NCBI GenBank assembly: GCA_963758365.1
Contig: CAVWVB010000001.1
Coordinates: 3,100,001-3,164,000, forward strand
DNA: 64,000 nucleotides
Direction: 5' to 3'
From: Dokdonella_A sp963758365
Lineage (GTDB): Bacteria; Pseudomonadota; Gammaproteobacteria; Xanthomonadales; Rhodanobacteraceae
The notes below the pieces were generated by a model. The model worked only from the letters and a program-made list of their open reading frames with translations. It was not told where the DNA came from and did not search any database. The position numbers and the translations under genes were made by a program. Shown one piece after another: positions 36,004 to 45,605 of the stretch (positions within the stretch are counted from its first letter, which is position 1; every line of letters starts with the position of its first letter).

Positions 36004-37602
36004 ATGCCCCGCGAATCGCACAAGCGAAACCTGGAAACGGATGTCGTGATCCTCGGCGGCGGCCTCGCCGGACTCACGCTCGCATTGCAGTTGCGCGACC
36101 GCTTCGCGGACCTCGCGATCCGCGTGATCGAACGCCGCGCGCATCCGGTGCCGGTTGCGGCGCACAAGATCGGCGAATCGACGGTCGAGATCGGCGCGCA
36201 CTACTTCGCGGACACGCTCGGCCTGCGCGCGCATCTCGACGCGGCGCACGTGCGCAAGTTCGGCTTCCGCTTCTTCTTCAGCGACGGCCGCGACGACATC
36301 GGCAACGTCACCGAGCTCGGCGTGCGCAAGGTGCTGCCTACGCCGACCTGGCAGATCGACCGCGGCATCTTCGAGAACCATCTCGGCGAGCAGGCGCGCG
36401 CACGCGGCATCGAGTTTGTGCACGGCGCAAATGTGCGCGGCGTCGAACTCGCGGCAGCGGCGAACCCGCATGCGATTCGCGTCGAGGCGAACGGCACGCA
36501 GCGGACCCATCGCGCACGCTGGCTGATCGACGCGAGCGGCCGTGCCGGCCTGCTGCGCCGCAAGCTGGCGCTCGACGAGCAAAACGACCACGCGGGCCAC
36601 GCGGTGTGGTTCCGCATCGACGACCGCATCAAGATCGACGGCTGGTGCGACGACGCGGACTGGCAGGCGGAGTGCACGCCGCCCGAGCGCTGGCGTTCGA
36701 CCAACCACCTGGTCGGCCCCGGCTACTGGGCGTGGCTGATTCCACTCGGGTCGGGCGCGCATTCGATCGGCATCGTCGCCGATTCCGCGATGCATCGGCT
36801 CGCGTCGATGAATACGCTGGACAAGGCGCTGGACTGGCTCGACGAGCGCCAGCCCGCGCTCGCACGCGCGTGCCGCGCGCGACGCGACAAGGTCATGGAC
36901 TTCGCGTTCCTGCGCAACTATTCGCACGGCTGCCGCCGCGCGTTCTCGGCCGATCGCTGGGCGCTGACCGGCGACGCCGGCATGTTCCTCGATCCGTTCT
37001 ATTCGCCCGGCAGCGACTTCATCGCGATCGCGAACACCTACATCGTCGAACTTGTGGCGCACGATCGCGCGGGTGCGAAGCTCGCGCCATACGCGCGTTT
37101 CCACGAGCAGATGTTCCGCTCGTTCTACGAGAGCACGCTGACCCTGTTCCAGGGCCAGTATCCGCTGTTCGGCAACGCCGCGGTGCTGCCGACCAAGGTG
37201 ATCTGGGATTACACCTACTACTGGGGCGTGCTCTGCCAGCTGGTATTCCAGCAGCGTCTGGCCGACATTGGTCTGCTCGGCGAAATGCGCGCGGTGCTGG
37301 AACGCGCGCGCGACCTCAACCTGCGCATGCAGCAGCTGTTCCGCGCCTGGCACGCGGCCGCACCGGGCCATGGCGCGGCCGGCATGCTCGACCAGGGCAC
37401 GCTGCCGTGGTTCATCGAACTCAACCGCGGCCTGCACGACGTGCTCGACGACGCGCAGGTACGCACGCGCCTGCGCCGCAACGTCGACCTGCTCGGCGAT
37501 CTCGCCGCGGCGATCGCCGCGCGCGCGGGCGTCCGCCTCGATGCCGGGCCGGCCACCGACCGACCGGCCGAAGCGCGACCGCTGCTGTTCGCCGCGGCCT
37601 GA
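36004..37602 (+). CDS. Flavin-dependent halogenase-type monooxygenase (first)
   Basis: 532 residues. FAD-binding glycine loop VVILGGGLAGLTLALQL, then KIGESTVEIG, which matches the GES region of flavin halogenases. The hallmark W-x-W-x-I-P occurs as WAWLIP at residues 242-247. Lys85 in VRKFGFRFFF sits where the catalytic lysine of phenol-type halogenases is expected. LTGDAGMFLDPFYSPGSDF closes the FAD site. Such enzymes halogenate activated aromatic rings with reduced flavin, O2 and halide; xanthomonadins carry ring bromine. It is thus a candidate for tailoring the 3-hydroxybenzoyl ring. A hydroxylase role is possible. ATG 36004. Confidence 0.8.
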   Translation: MPRESHKRNLETDVVILGGGLAGLTLALQLRDRFADLAIRVIERRAHPVPVAAHKIGESTVEIGAHYFADTLGLRAHLDAAHVRKFGFRFFFSDGRDDIGNVTELGVRKVLPTPTWQIDRGIFENHLGEQARARGIEFVHGANVRGVELAAAANPHAIRVEANGTQRTHRARWLIDASGRAGLLRRKLALDEQNDHAGHAVWFRIDDRIKIDGWCDDADWQAECTPPERWRSTNHLVGPGYWAWLIPLGSGAHSIGIVADSAMHRLASMNTLDKALDWLDERQPALARACRARRDKVMDFAFLRNYSHGCRRAFSADRWALTGDAGMFLDPFYSPGSDFIAIANTYIVELVAHDRAGAKLAPYARFHEQMFRSFYESTLTLFQGQYPLFGNAAVLPTKVIWDYTYYWGVLCQLVFQQRLADIGLLGEMRAVLERARDLNLRMQQLFRAWHAAAPGHGAAGMLDQGTLPWFIELNRGLHDVLDDAQVRTRLRRNVDLLGDLAAAIAARAGVRLDAGPATDRPAEARPLLFAAA

Positions 37603-37635
37603 CCCCGCGGCGCGCCCAGGACCGGTCCGCGATCC

Positions 37636-38364
37636 CTAGCCCATGCCGCCGTTGACGCCGATGACCTGGCCGTTGACGTAGCCTGCCGCGTCCGAGCACA
37701 GGAAACGCACGAGCGCGGCGACCTCGTCGGGCGTGCCCGCGCGCCCGGCCGGCACCAGTGCCTTGACCTGTGCATCGTCGAATGCGTGCGCGGCCATGCC
37801 GCCCGCGATCACGCCCGGCGCGACCACGTTGACCGTGATTCCGCGCGACGCCATCTCGCGCGCGAGCGATCGCGTCGCGCCGTGCAGCGCGGACTTGGCC
37901 GCCGCATAGTTGACCTGGCCGCGATTGCCGAGCACCGCCGCGACCGACGACACCGACACGATACGTCCCCAGCGCGTACGCGCCATCGGCAGCAGCAGGG
38001 GCTGCGCCGCATGGAAGAAGCCGTGCAGCGACACGTCGATCACACGCCGCCACTGGCTTTCGCTCATCCCGGCGAGCGGCGCGTCGTCGTGGATGCCTGC
38101 GTTGTGCACGAGTACCTGGATCGGTCCGTCCGCAAGCAACCCTTCGAGCACCGCGCGCGTGGCCGCGCCGTCGACCAGATCGAACGCGACCGCGTGCGCG
38201 CGGCCGCCCGCGGCCGTGATCGCCGCGACCACGGCTTGCGCGCGCTGCAACCCGGCGTTCGCGTGCACGAACACCTCGAATCCGTCCGCCGCGAGCGCGC
38301 GCGCGATCGCGCCGCCGATTTCGCCGCTGCCGCCGGTAACCAGCGCGCGTCGTGGGTCCACCAT
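37636..38364 (-). CDS. 3-oxoacyl-ACP reductase (SDR) of the pigment cluster
   Basis: 242 residues. NADPH-binding TGGSGEIGGAIA, NAG in VHNAGIHDD, catalytic Ser in VSVSSVAAV and Y-x-x-x-K in VNYAAAKSAL. It ends with the typical GYVNGQVIGVNGGMG. It should reduce the 3-oxo group after each condensation, before dehydration to the polyene double bond. It stands on the minus strand, convergent with the halogenase gene 33 bases away. ATG 38364 is the natural start. It differs from housekeeping FabG only by context, so the role is inferred from position. Confidence 0.88.
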   Translation of the reverse strand: MVDPRRALVTGGSGEIGGAIARALAADGFEVFVHANAGLQRAQAVVAAITAAGGRAHAVAFDLVDGAATRAVLEGLLADGPIQVLVHNAGIHDDAPLAGMSESQWRRVIDVSLHGFFHAAQPLLLPMARTRWGRIVSVSSVAAVLGNRGQVNYAAAKSALHGATRSLAREMASRGITVNVVAPGVIAGGMAAHAFDDAQVKALVPAGRAGTPDEVAALVRFLCSDAAGYVNGQVIGVNGGMG

Positions 38365-38452
38365 GGCGAGGTTCCCGCAGTCCAGGTGGCGCCATGATGG
38401 CGGCTTTGCGCGCGCTTGCGTAGCCTGTCGCCGAGCGCCGTGGAGGAATCCG

Positions 38453-38851
38453 ATGAAACAGCACCTCGCCGCGGTCGCGCTCGTCGTCCCCGACTACGAC
38501 GAGGCGATCGCGTATTACACCGGCGTCCTCGCCTTCGATCTGGTCGAGGACAGCCCGCGCGAAGCCGGCAAACGCTGGGTGCTGGTCGCACCGCCGGGCT
38601 CGCCGACGCGCCTGCTGCTCGCACGCGCGGCGACCGCCGCGCAGCGCGACCGGATCGGCGACCAGACCGGCGGGCGCGTGTTCCTGTTCCTGCACACGGA
38701 CGATTTCCGCCGCGACCACGCCGCGCTGTCGGCGCGCGGCGTCGAGTTCGTCGAAGCGCCGCGCGAGGAGGCGTACGCGACGGTCGCCGTGTTCAGGGAC
38801 CGCTACGGCAACCGCTGGGACCTGATCCAGCCCCGCAGCGCGCCGGCCTGA
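38453..38851 (+). CDS. VOC-family (glyoxalase-fold) protein
   Basis: 132 residues, a single vicinal-oxygen-chelate domain: HLAAVALVVPDYDEAIAYY at the start and FRDRYGNRWDLIQP at the end, the usual paired beta-alpha-beta units. Substrate unknown; such proteins range from lyases to antibiotic-binding proteins. GGAGG at 38442 places the start at 38453. It is divergent from the ketoreductase and convergent with the secreted protein at 38931-39722. I see no reason from sequence to link it to pigment synthesis; it may be a passenger. Confidence 0.85.
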   Translation: MKQHLAAVALVVPDYDEAIAYYTGVLAFDLVEDSPREAGKRWVLVAPPGSPTRLLLARAATAAQRDRIGDQTGGRVFLFLHTDDFRRDHAALSARGVEFVEAPREEAYATVAVFRDRYGNRWDLIQPRSAPA

Positions 38852-38930
38852 GCCGGCGCGCCCGCGGGGAATGACGATCGACGGGGTTCAGCGGCTTGAG
38901 TCCGCTTCATGCCATTTCGCGGTCCGCGAC

Positions 38931-39722
38931 TCAATCGCCGACGATGCGCAGGCCGAAGTAAAGCGAGGCGAAGTCCACGTACTGTGCACTGCCGTCGATG
39001 TTGAGGCGCAACGTGGTCGGCTGCTTGAAGAACTCCTTCGCCTGCGCCGCGCTGAGGCCGAACGTGTCGACGAGCGCACTGCGGCTGATCATTCCGCCGA
39101 TGCACACGGTCGAATCGCGCGTGCGTTCGGTGATCTGCAGCCCGGCCGGCAGCGGCACCTCGAAACGTTCCGAAGAGGTCAGGCCGGTCAAAAGCTGGCC
39201 GCCATACGGCAGACCGGTCGCCGGATCGATCAGCGACGGATCGTCGAGCACCGGATTCTCGACGGTGACGGTCGGCGTGTAGCTCAGGCGCGCGACCACG
39301 GGTGCGGCAGTGGGGTTGTCGTAGGACACCGTCAGGTACGGCGAGAACCAGTAGCACAGCAGCGAATTGGCCGATTTCTTCGGCAGGCTGATGTGGGCGA
39401 TATCGGAAAAGCTGAAGCTGGTGGCAGCGGGCGCCGGCGCGAGGGCCTGGCAGTTGCCGGTGACCCCGCTGCAGTCGGCCTGCAGCGCGATCGATTCCGC
39501 GGCGAGTCCGAGCCACTGCACATTGCGACCGAACGAATCCGCATCGCCGACATCGGCCGCGCCCGGACCGGCCAGCGGAGCGGACGCGCCAGGCCGCGCT
39601 GCGGCGGAGGATTGCGGGACGTCGGCCGACCACGCGACGTCGCCGGGCGTGGCTGCGAGGGTGTCGAGCGAGACAAGTGCGAAGATCGCGCCGATCGCGG
39701 CGTAAAGCGAATGCGGTTTCAT
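38931..39722 (-). CDS. Secreted protein of unknown function
   Basis: 263 residues. Signal peptide (YAAIGAIFALVSLDTLAA), an Ala/Pro-rich linker to about residue 58, then a conserved-looking domain: DADSFGRNVQWLGLAAES, FSFSDIAHISLPKKSANSLLC in two parts, YWFSPYLTVSY and a final YVDFASLYFGLRIVGD. Four cysteines in the mature part could form disulfides. I think similar proteins occur in other xanthomonads, but I know no function. The start has GGAGGAG seven bases upstream of ATG 39722. It lies inside the pigment cluster but is not a known part of such clusters. Confidence 0.75.
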   Translation of the reverse strand: MKPHSLYAAIGAIFALVSLDTLAATPGDVAWSADVPQSSAAARPGASAPLAGPGAADVGDADSFGRNVQWLGLAAESIALQADCSGVTGNCQALAPAPAATSFSFSDIAHISLPKKSANSLLCYWFSPYLTVSYDNPTAAPVVARLSYTPTVTVENPVLDDPSLIDPATGLPYGGQLLTGLTSSERFEVPLPAGLQITERTRDSTVCIGGMISRSALVDTFGLSAAQAKEFFKQPTTLRLNIDGSAQYVDFASLYFGLRIVGD

Positions 39723-39856
39723 GATGCTCCTCCGGTTTGGTGTTGCGGGCATCAAGCTACTGCGCACGACGGCGCGCTGTCGTGACAGGAACGACCGATC
39801 GTACGTGATCCAGTTCACGGTTCCGACGGCGTCGACCGGATCGCGAGCACGCGCGG

Positions 39857-40354
39857 TCACGAACGTGGCGCAGCATCCGCTTGCCGGCTGATCACCGCGG
39901 CGCGCCCCTGCGCGAGCAACACGCCCGCGTGTTCGATGCGGAACGCGTATTGCCAGCTGTCTTCGCCGCCGAGCAGACGTTCGGCGTACACGTCGAGCGC
40001 GCCCGGCAGATCGTCGATGCGTGCGACCTGCAACTCCACCGCGCGCAGCGACACGAGCAGGCCGGGCTCCGCGCTTGTGCCCGCGGCACGCGCGAGCAAA
40101 CCGCCGTGCACGGCCATCGCCTGCGCGCCGTACTCGCACAGGTGCACAGCGCGCAAGCGACCGTCGCTGCGCAGCGGATTGTCCGCGTGCCGGTGCGTCG
40201 TGCTGCGCGCATGAAGACGCGTTTCGTCCCAGGCAACGAGGGCGTCGAGCAGGCACATCAGGCCCTGATGTGGAATCAGACTCGCCCAGTCGGCCTTCGG
40301 CAAGGCGAGTCGACTATTCGCCGGTTGGCTTGGGTCATTGCCGGAATTGGGCAT
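39857..40354 (-). CDS. Hotdog-fold 3-hydroxyacyl-ACP dehydratase, ApeP-like
   Basis: 165 residues. It begins the fold with LIPHQGLMCLLDALVAWDE, and the HLCEYGAQAMAVHGGLLA helix carries the acidic residue expected to act with the early His in IPHQG. This is the pattern of the FabA/FabZ-like dehydratases of aryl polyene clusters (ApeP). It removes water from 3-hydroxyacyl-ACP to give the trans double bond. Together with the shorter hotdog protein at 46479-46778 it may form a heterodimeric dehydratase. The first 24 residues are probably disordered. ATG 40354. Confidence 0.8.
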   Translation of the reverse strand: MPNSGNDPSQPANSRLALPKADWASLIPHQGLMCLLDALVAWDETRLHARSTTHRHADNPLRSDGRLRAVHLCEYGAQAMAVHGGLLARAAGTSAEPGLLVSLRAVELQVARIDDLPGALDVYAERLLGGEDSWQYAFRIEHAGVLLAQGRAAVISRQADAAPRS

Positions 40355-40477
40355 GCAGAGGACCAGTCCAGCGAGCGGGGAAGAGGCTCGCCAAGCGCAT
40401 TATGCGGCCCGCCCGATCAGACTGCAGGTTCCGGGCAGGCCGCGATCGGTGGCGACGCATTGCGGATTTCTGCAGCA

Positions 40478-42220
40478 TCATCGCGGCGGCCAGGGCAGGC
40501 CGATTTTCCTGCAGAACGCGCCGAAGCGCGGATCCGAACGCAGCTCACGCGTGAACGGATTATCGATGATCGCGATCGCGCCCGGATCGCGTTTCTCATA
40601 GGCTCGATCGAGCCATTCGAAGGTCTTGTCGGCATCGCCACGGAATGCATACACGGTTGCGATCTGAAACGACATGTCGTCGCTATGACCGTCGATCAAC
40701 GCATCCAGTGTGGCCTGTGCAGCGACCTGATCGCCGCGCGCCTGCTGTGCAAGGGCCATCGCATACGCGCGCCAGTCCGGGTCGGTTTCCTGCTGCGCCG
40801 CCTTGAGGGCCGCGTCGCCGTCTCCGCGCTTCGCTTCGACCAGCGCGAGCATTTCCCAAGTCCCGGCGCCGCCAGGCTGGAGCTCGACGGCCTTGCGCGC
40901 CGACTGCACTGCTTCATCGTAGCGGCCGAGCGAGGTCAGCAATCTGGCGAGGGAGAAGTGAGCGGCGGTCGTCAGCGGTTCCAGAAGGATCGCTTGCTGC
41001 AACAACTCCACCGCCTCCTCGATCCGGCCGAAATCCGCGAGCACCGAAGCGAGGCCGATCTTCGGCTCCGCCGAAGCCGGCGCGAGTTCCGCCGCACGCC
41101 GATACGCCATCTCGGCCGCGCTGGCATTCCAGTCGACGCTGACGAGAATCTGGCCGAGCGCGGCATACCCTTCCGCGAGATGCGGATCCTCGGCAACGGC
41201 ACGCTCCGCGGCGGCCCGCGCCTTGCGATTGGCTTCGGCGACGTCTTTGCCGGTGATATCGCCGAAAGCCCACCAGCTCTTGGACAGCGCGGCATACGCC
41301 AGAGCGTAGTGCGGATCGTCGCGTATGGCGGCTTCGTAGAAATCGATCGCCTTGCGCAAGTCGGCAGCCGAATAGCGTTCCTCGAAATAGCGGCCTTGCA
41401 GATAGGCGTTGTAGGCGTCGACGTTGCGATTGGGTGGCGAATCCGGGGATCTTGCACTACCGCCCAGCAGCGTCACCTTGAGTGCATCGGCGACGGACTG
41501 CGCGATCTGCGCCTGGACCGCGAAGATATCCGGCAGCGTGCGGTCGTAGATTTGCGACCAGACATTCGCGCCATCCGATGCTCGTACGAGGTTGACGGAG
41601 ATGCGTGCCCGTTCGGCGGACTTGCGCACGCTGCCCTCGAGCAGGTAGCCCACGCCGAGTGCGGCACCGATGGCCTTGCTGTCGTCGTTTCTGTTCTTGA
41701 AATGAAACGAGGATGTGCGGCCGATGACCTTGAGATCCCTGATCTGCGCCAACGCGCTGATCAATTCCTCGGACAGTCCATCGGAAAAATACTCGTTGTC
41801 CGGATCGCCGGTATCGTTGACCAGCGGCAACACGGCGATAGCCTTGTCCAGCCCGACATCGCCGGGCCCCTTGTGCAGCACGAATTGATTGGCAAGCAAC
41901 GCGACAACGGCGGTCGCCAGCAGGCCGATGATCAAGCGATCCAGCTTGCGGCCGGTACGACGGGTTATCGACCGCGCACGATCGACTGCGCTCTCGAGCT
42001 TGAGGCCTTCGGGCGTCAGTTCGTAGAACCACGCAAACACCAGCGCAAGCGGGAAGCCGAGCATGACCGCAATGACGACGATGCGCATCGCCCAGGTCGG
42101 AACATCGAACACCGGCAGCACCTGGGTCGCGATCTGTACCAGCAGCCAGCCGCCGGCCGCATAGAATGCGGCGACCCGCAACACGTTGCGACGCTTCAGC
42201 TCGGCGAGGAAATGCTGCAT
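40478..42220 (-). CDS. Membrane TPR protein with TolB/FlgO-like N-terminal domain
   Basis: 580 residues. It opens FLAELKRRNVLRVAAFYAAG and has two N-terminal membrane segments (about residues 18-35 and 43-65), then a third at about 98-112 (LIIGLLATAVVALLANQF). After that comes the domain with AVLPLVNDTGDPDNEYFSDG and LSEELISALAQI, common in proteins that also carry adenylate-cyclase or HTH modules, here without them. The C-terminal half is TPRs (for example AEGYAALGQILVSVDWNASA). It is a sensor or scaffold-like protein of unknown role. No pigment function is known for the type, so it is probably an inserted gene. Confidence 0.85.
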   Translation of the reverse strand: MQHFLAELKRRNVLRVAAFYAAGGWLLVQIATQVLPVFDVPTWAMRIVVIAVMLGFPLALVFAWFYELTPEGLKLESAVDRARSITRRTGRKLDRLIIGLLATAVVALLANQFVLHKGPGDVGLDKAIAVLPLVNDTGDPDNEYFSDGLSEELISALAQIRDLKVIGRTSSFHFKNRNDDSKAIGAALGVGYLLEGSVRKSAERARISVNLVRASDGANVWSQIYDRTLPDIFAVQAQIAQSVADALKVTLLGGSARSPDSPPNRNVDAYNAYLQGRYFEERYSAADLRKAIDFYEAAIRDDPHYALAYAALSKSWWAFGDITGKDVAEANRKARAAAERAVAEDPHLAEGYAALGQILVSVDWNASAAEMAYRRAAELAPASAEPKIGLASVLADFGRIEEAVELLQQAILLEPLTTAAHFSLARLLTSLGRYDEAVQSARKAVELQPGGAGTWEMLALVEAKRGDGDAALKAAQQETDPDWRAYAMALAQQARGDQVAAQATLDALIDGHSDDMSFQIATVYAFRGDADKTFEWLDRAYEKRDPGAIAIIDNPFTRELRSDPRFGAFCRKIGLPWPPR

Positions 42221-42518
42221 GGATCGCGGCCCGTGATCCGGACGTCATCCGGCGGCGCGTGGTCCGAATGCGCAGCCCAGCTGCGAGTCTAGCAAACGCA
42301 GTGCGATATCCGGGACGACAAGGCGACGGGCTCGTTCTGGCTGGACCGGTCGCTGGACCGGGTCGCGCTGTTCCAGGAACCTGCAAGCGGGTCGGCGACC
42401 GTTCCAACGCGATCTCGCGTCGCCCCGGTCCGCATGATTTCGATCCGGGCGCTGCTCCACCCGGGCACCGGCAGGTCACAGCGTTCCGGGAATATCCGCA
42501 CCACGGCTGCTGCAACGA
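42221..42518. other. Gap between the TPR protein and the exporter
   Basis: 298 bases. No gene that I can support. A short direct repeat (CTGGACCGG and TGGACCGGGT near 42340-42360) is the only visible structure. It lies upstream of the TPR gene, so it must carry that gene's promoter. Confidence 0.35.
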
Positions 42519-44918
42519 TCACGGTCGGCGTTCGCGCGCCATCAGGATCGACAGGCAGAAGTGGAAGCCGACGCCGAGCGCGACCGTGAGTCCGATCGCA
42601 CGCAGCACCGGCAGCGACGACCAGGCCTGCATCCCGAACACGAGCAGCGCGGACAGCACGCAGACGATCGTCGCATGCAGCGTGCGCCGGCCCTCGGCCG
42701 CGTCCGCGACCGGGCGCTCGAAGAACAGTGCGTAATGCAGGCCGAGACCCGCGGCGAGAGTCAGCGCGACCAGATGGAACAGCGACAACGAGATGCCCGA
42801 CCCGCGTTCGACCACGAGCACGAGCAGGGTTGCCAGCGACATCGGCGCGAGCACGTGCCAGGCGCGGCGCCCGCTGCGCAGCGCGACGATTACGGTGACC
42901 GCGAGCAGCACCAGCGCGAGTCCGAGCGCGCGCAGGATGCGTTCGCGATAGGCGACGACCAGCGACTCCGAAGCGCTTTTGAGATCGAGCAGCCGCACCG
43001 CACCCGCGGTCGTGTCCGCGAGTGCGGCGAGCCGAGCCGCATCGTGCACGCCCGAGAGCGTTGCGAGCCCGACCCAGCCGCGCTCGCGCCGCACCAGCAT
43101 CGAGGCCAGACGCGCACCGAGCGGCGAGCGTTCGAACGCGTCCGCGGTCAGCGGCGCGAGGCCGCGCGCGGTTTCGACATCGGCGAGGAAGGGCGCGAAC
43201 AGGCCCGCGCGAAACGGCAGTCCCGCGTCGGCCTCGGCGAGTGCGGCCGCGAGCGTCGCCCGGTGGGGCAGGCGTGCCTGGCGCGCGCGCTGCGTCGCAA
43301 GGCTCGGCAGATAACGGCTCGGCAGCTCGACCGCATCGAGCACGCCGTTGCCGACCAGTGCGTCGAGTTGCGGTTCCAGCGTCTCCGACAATGCGAGCAC
43401 CGCATCCGCGCTCGCACCGTTCAGCACGAGCAGATAGCGCACGTCGGGTGCGCCGAGTTCGCCGCGCAGCTTCGCGTCGCGCTGCAGGAGATTGGGCGGC
43501 ACCGGCGTCAGCGCGGCGAGGTCGTTCTGCCACATCGGACCCGGCGCGAGCCACAGCGCGAGCAGCGCAAGCGCGGCCAGCAGCCAGGGCAGCCAGCGCG
43601 GACGCGGCAGTGCGTCGAGGGCACGCGACGCGCGCGCGAGACCCGGTGTATCGGCCGCGTCACGAAAGCGTGCCGGCAATACGCGCGGCAGCAGGTAGCG
43701 CGTGGTCAGGCCCGCGGTCACCAGGCCGACGATCGTGAACACGGCCAGTTGCTGCAATCCCCTGACCCCGGATGCGAAGAACGCGAGATACGCGATCGCC
43801 GCGGATGCGATTGCAGTCGCGAGCAGCGGCCACAGGGCGCGCACGCTCGCGAGCGCATCCTCTCCCGCGCGGCGATGGCTGAGCACGCGGATCGGATATT
43901 CCTGGGCCACGCCGAGCAGGGTGAAACCGAACGCGAGGGTGATTCCGTGCGCGCTGCCGAAGCCGAGCGCGAGCGCCGCGATGCCCGCAAGGCCGCCGCT
44001 CAGCACCGGCAACGCGGCGAGCAGCAGCGATGCGATGCTGCGATACGCGAGCAGCAGCAGCACGACGAATCCGATCGTGCTGACCGCACCGATGCGGTCC
44101 GCTTCGGCGCGCGTCTTCGCGTTGATCAGCACCGTGAAATAGCCGGGGCCGCTGATCACGAGGCGCGCGGTGCCGGCGTCTGCCAGCGCGTGGAACGCAT
44201 GTTCGAGCGCGGCGATCGCGGCGCCCTGCGCCGCCGGATCGAAGCCCGCGCCACGGGTCTCGGCAAGCAGCAGCGCGGCGCCGTCGGCAGAGAACCAGAC
44301 TCCGTCGCGCAGCGCGGGCGGATGCGGCGGCGACCAGCGCTCGGCCAGGGCCAGCGTTTCCAGGGTCGGATCGCGCGCGAGCAGCGGCTTGAGCAGGCCG
44401 GCCGCGGGCGAGGCGAGGTCCTCGAGTCGCTGCTCGAGTTGCTCGTGCAGATACGCGGCGTCGAGCGCGTGGTGATCGAGGGTCGGCGTCAGCAGGTAGC
44501 GGTACGGCAGCAGTGCGTCGTCGAGCGCGGCCGGATCGAATGCGCCGTTGACGACCTGCTCGAAATGCGCGTCGTGCTGCAGCGCCGCCGCGAGGCCGCG
44601 GCTGAGCGCGGCGAGTTGCGCTTCGGGCGCGCGATCGATCGAGATCAGCAGCAGCCGCGAACCGGGCCCTTCGCCGATCTGGTCCATCAGCAGCTTCTGG
44701 TCCGGCGTCTGCGGCGGCGGCATGAAGCTGCGCAGGTCGGTGCTGACGTGCAGGCCGCGCAGCGCGAACGTCGCGAGCGCGCCGAGCGCGAGCAGCCACG
44801 CCGCGAGCAGGATCCAGCGGAGCGTTCGGCCCGACACGGCTTCAGGGATTTCCGACGCGCGCAATCGCGGGCCGGGTGCGCGCACGCGTGCAACATGCTC
44901 TGCGCGGCACGCGCGCAC
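42519..44918 (-). CDS. MMPL/RND-family exporter of the pigment cluster
   Basis: 799 residues. Typical MMPL layout: one N-terminal membrane segment (LAAWLLALGALATFALRGL), a long periplasmic domain, five membrane segments in the middle (from IGFVVLLLLAYRSIASLLLAA), a second large domain, and the last group (LALVLLAVTVIVALRSG onward). The proton-relay region and the LAFGFTLLGVAQEYPIRVLSH stretch resemble the exporters of aryl polyene clusters. It should carry the finished acyl-aryl polyene across the inner membrane. GTG 44918 directly follows the stop of the LolA-like gene on the same strand; internal starts are possible. Last gene of a five-gene minus-strand run. Confidence 0.85.
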   Translation of the reverse strand: MRACRAEHVARVRAPGPRLRASEIPEAVSGRTLRWILLAAWLLALGALATFALRGLHVSTDLRSFMPPPQTPDQKLLMDQIGEGPGSRLLLISIDRAPEAQLAALSRGLAAALQHDAHFEQVVNGAFDPAALDDALLPYRYLLTPTLDHHALDAAYLHEQLEQRLEDLASPAAGLLKPLLARDPTLETLALAERWSPPHPPALRDGVWFSADGAALLLAETRGAGFDPAAQGAAIAALEHAFHALADAGTARLVISGPGYFTVLINAKTRAEADRIGAVSTIGFVVLLLLAYRSIASLLLAALPVLSGGLAGIAALALGFGSAHGITLAFGFTLLGVAQEYPIRVLSHRRAGEDALASVRALWPLLATAIASAAIAYLAFFASGVRGLQQLAVFTIVGLVTAGLTTRYLLPRVLPARFRDAADTPGLARASRALDALPRPRWLPWLLAALALLALWLAPGPMWQNDLAALTPVPPNLLQRDAKLRGELGAPDVRYLLVLNGASADAVLALSETLEPQLDALVGNGVLDAVELPSRYLPSLATQRARQARLPHRATLAAALAEADAGLPFRAGLFAPFLADVETARGLAPLTADAFERSPLGARLASMLVRRERGWVGLATLSGVHDAARLAALADTTAGAVRLLDLKSASESLVVAYRERILRALGLALVLLAVTVIVALRSGRRAWHVLAPMSLATLLVLVVERGSGISLSLFHLVALTLAAGLGLHYALFFERPVADAAEGRRTLHATIVCVLSALLVFGMQAWSSLPVLRAIGLTVALGVGFHFCLSILMARERRP

Positions 44919-45605
44919 TCATGGCGTGTCGAGGCCGCGGCACAACGCATCGAGCTGTGCCGGCGACGGACGCGGCGGCAGATCGGCATCGGCGAGCGTA
45001 TCGACGAGCAGCACCGCGAGATCGCCATCGGCCTCGCGGGTGCGGAAGCAGCGCGGCATATCGCCGCTGCCGTCGACCTCGATCTCGCTGATGCGCCGTT
45101 CGAGGCGCCGGTCGCGCGGTTTCAGGCTGAGCTGCCAGCGCGCGGGCGTGCCGCTCGCGGAGAACACGAAGTCGCGTGCGAGTGTCGCGCTGTCCCCGCC
45201 GAGCAACGCGCTGAAGCCGCGCAGGAATCCCTCGAGCTCGGGTGCCTGACCGAGCGCGAAAGTGCGCTTCGCGCGATCACCGCGCTGCACGGTCGCGGTG
45301 CCGTCCGCGATCGTGACGGTTTCGTGATACGGCGCGTCGACGCGCTTGCCGAGGCGGCCCGGACCCGTGTACTCGAGTTCGCCATGCAGGACCAGCGGGC
45401 GATCGAGCAGGCCCGAAAAGCGCAGTTCGGTATAGCGCGTGCGTGCAGGCACGGGCCGCTTCAGGCGCGCGACCAGCGCGCTCGCGTCGAGCGCCGCGAC
45501 TGCCGTTTCAGGCGGCGGCGCCGCGCGACACCGAGATGTCGCCCAGATCGCGCCCGTCAGCAGCAGCCCCGTGATCAGTGACGCCTTCGAGATTCCAGAA
45601 ATCAT
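44919..45605 (-). CDS. LolA-like periplasmic lipid-carrier protein
   Basis: 228 residues. N-terminal signal (SLITGLLLTGAIWATSRCRA) and a beta-rich body with RYTELRFSGLLDRPLVLHGEL in two parts, KRVDAPYHETVTIADGTAT and FSASGTPARWQLSLKPRDRRL in two parts. This is the LolA-type half-barrel found in aryl polyene and xanthomonadin clusters next to the MMPL exporter. It should accept the lipid-like pigment from the exporter and carry it toward the outer membrane. From ATG 45605 it overlaps the acyltransferase gene by 98 bases, because the signal peptide is encoded inside that gene's 3' end; no later start gives a signal peptide. Confidence 0.75.
   Translation of the reverse strand: MISGISKASLITGLLLTGAIWATSRCRAAPPPETAVAALDASALVARLKRPVPARTRYTELRFSGLLDRPLVLHGELEYTGPGRLGKRVDAPYHETVTIADGTATVQRGDRAKRTFALGQAPELEGFLRGFSALLGGDSATLARDFVFSASGTPARWQLSLKPRDRRLERRISEIEVDGSGDMPRCFRTREADGDLAVLLVDTLADADLPPRPSPAQLDALCRGLDTP

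Noticed and set aside
42561..45581. A 1006-codon open frame on the plus strand, antisense to the exporter and LolA-like genes
   Set aside because: It is Arg/Glu/Gln-rich with no recognisable domain. In DNA of this GC content, stop codons are rare in the frame opposite real genes; the minus-strand genes have clear membrane segments and motifs.
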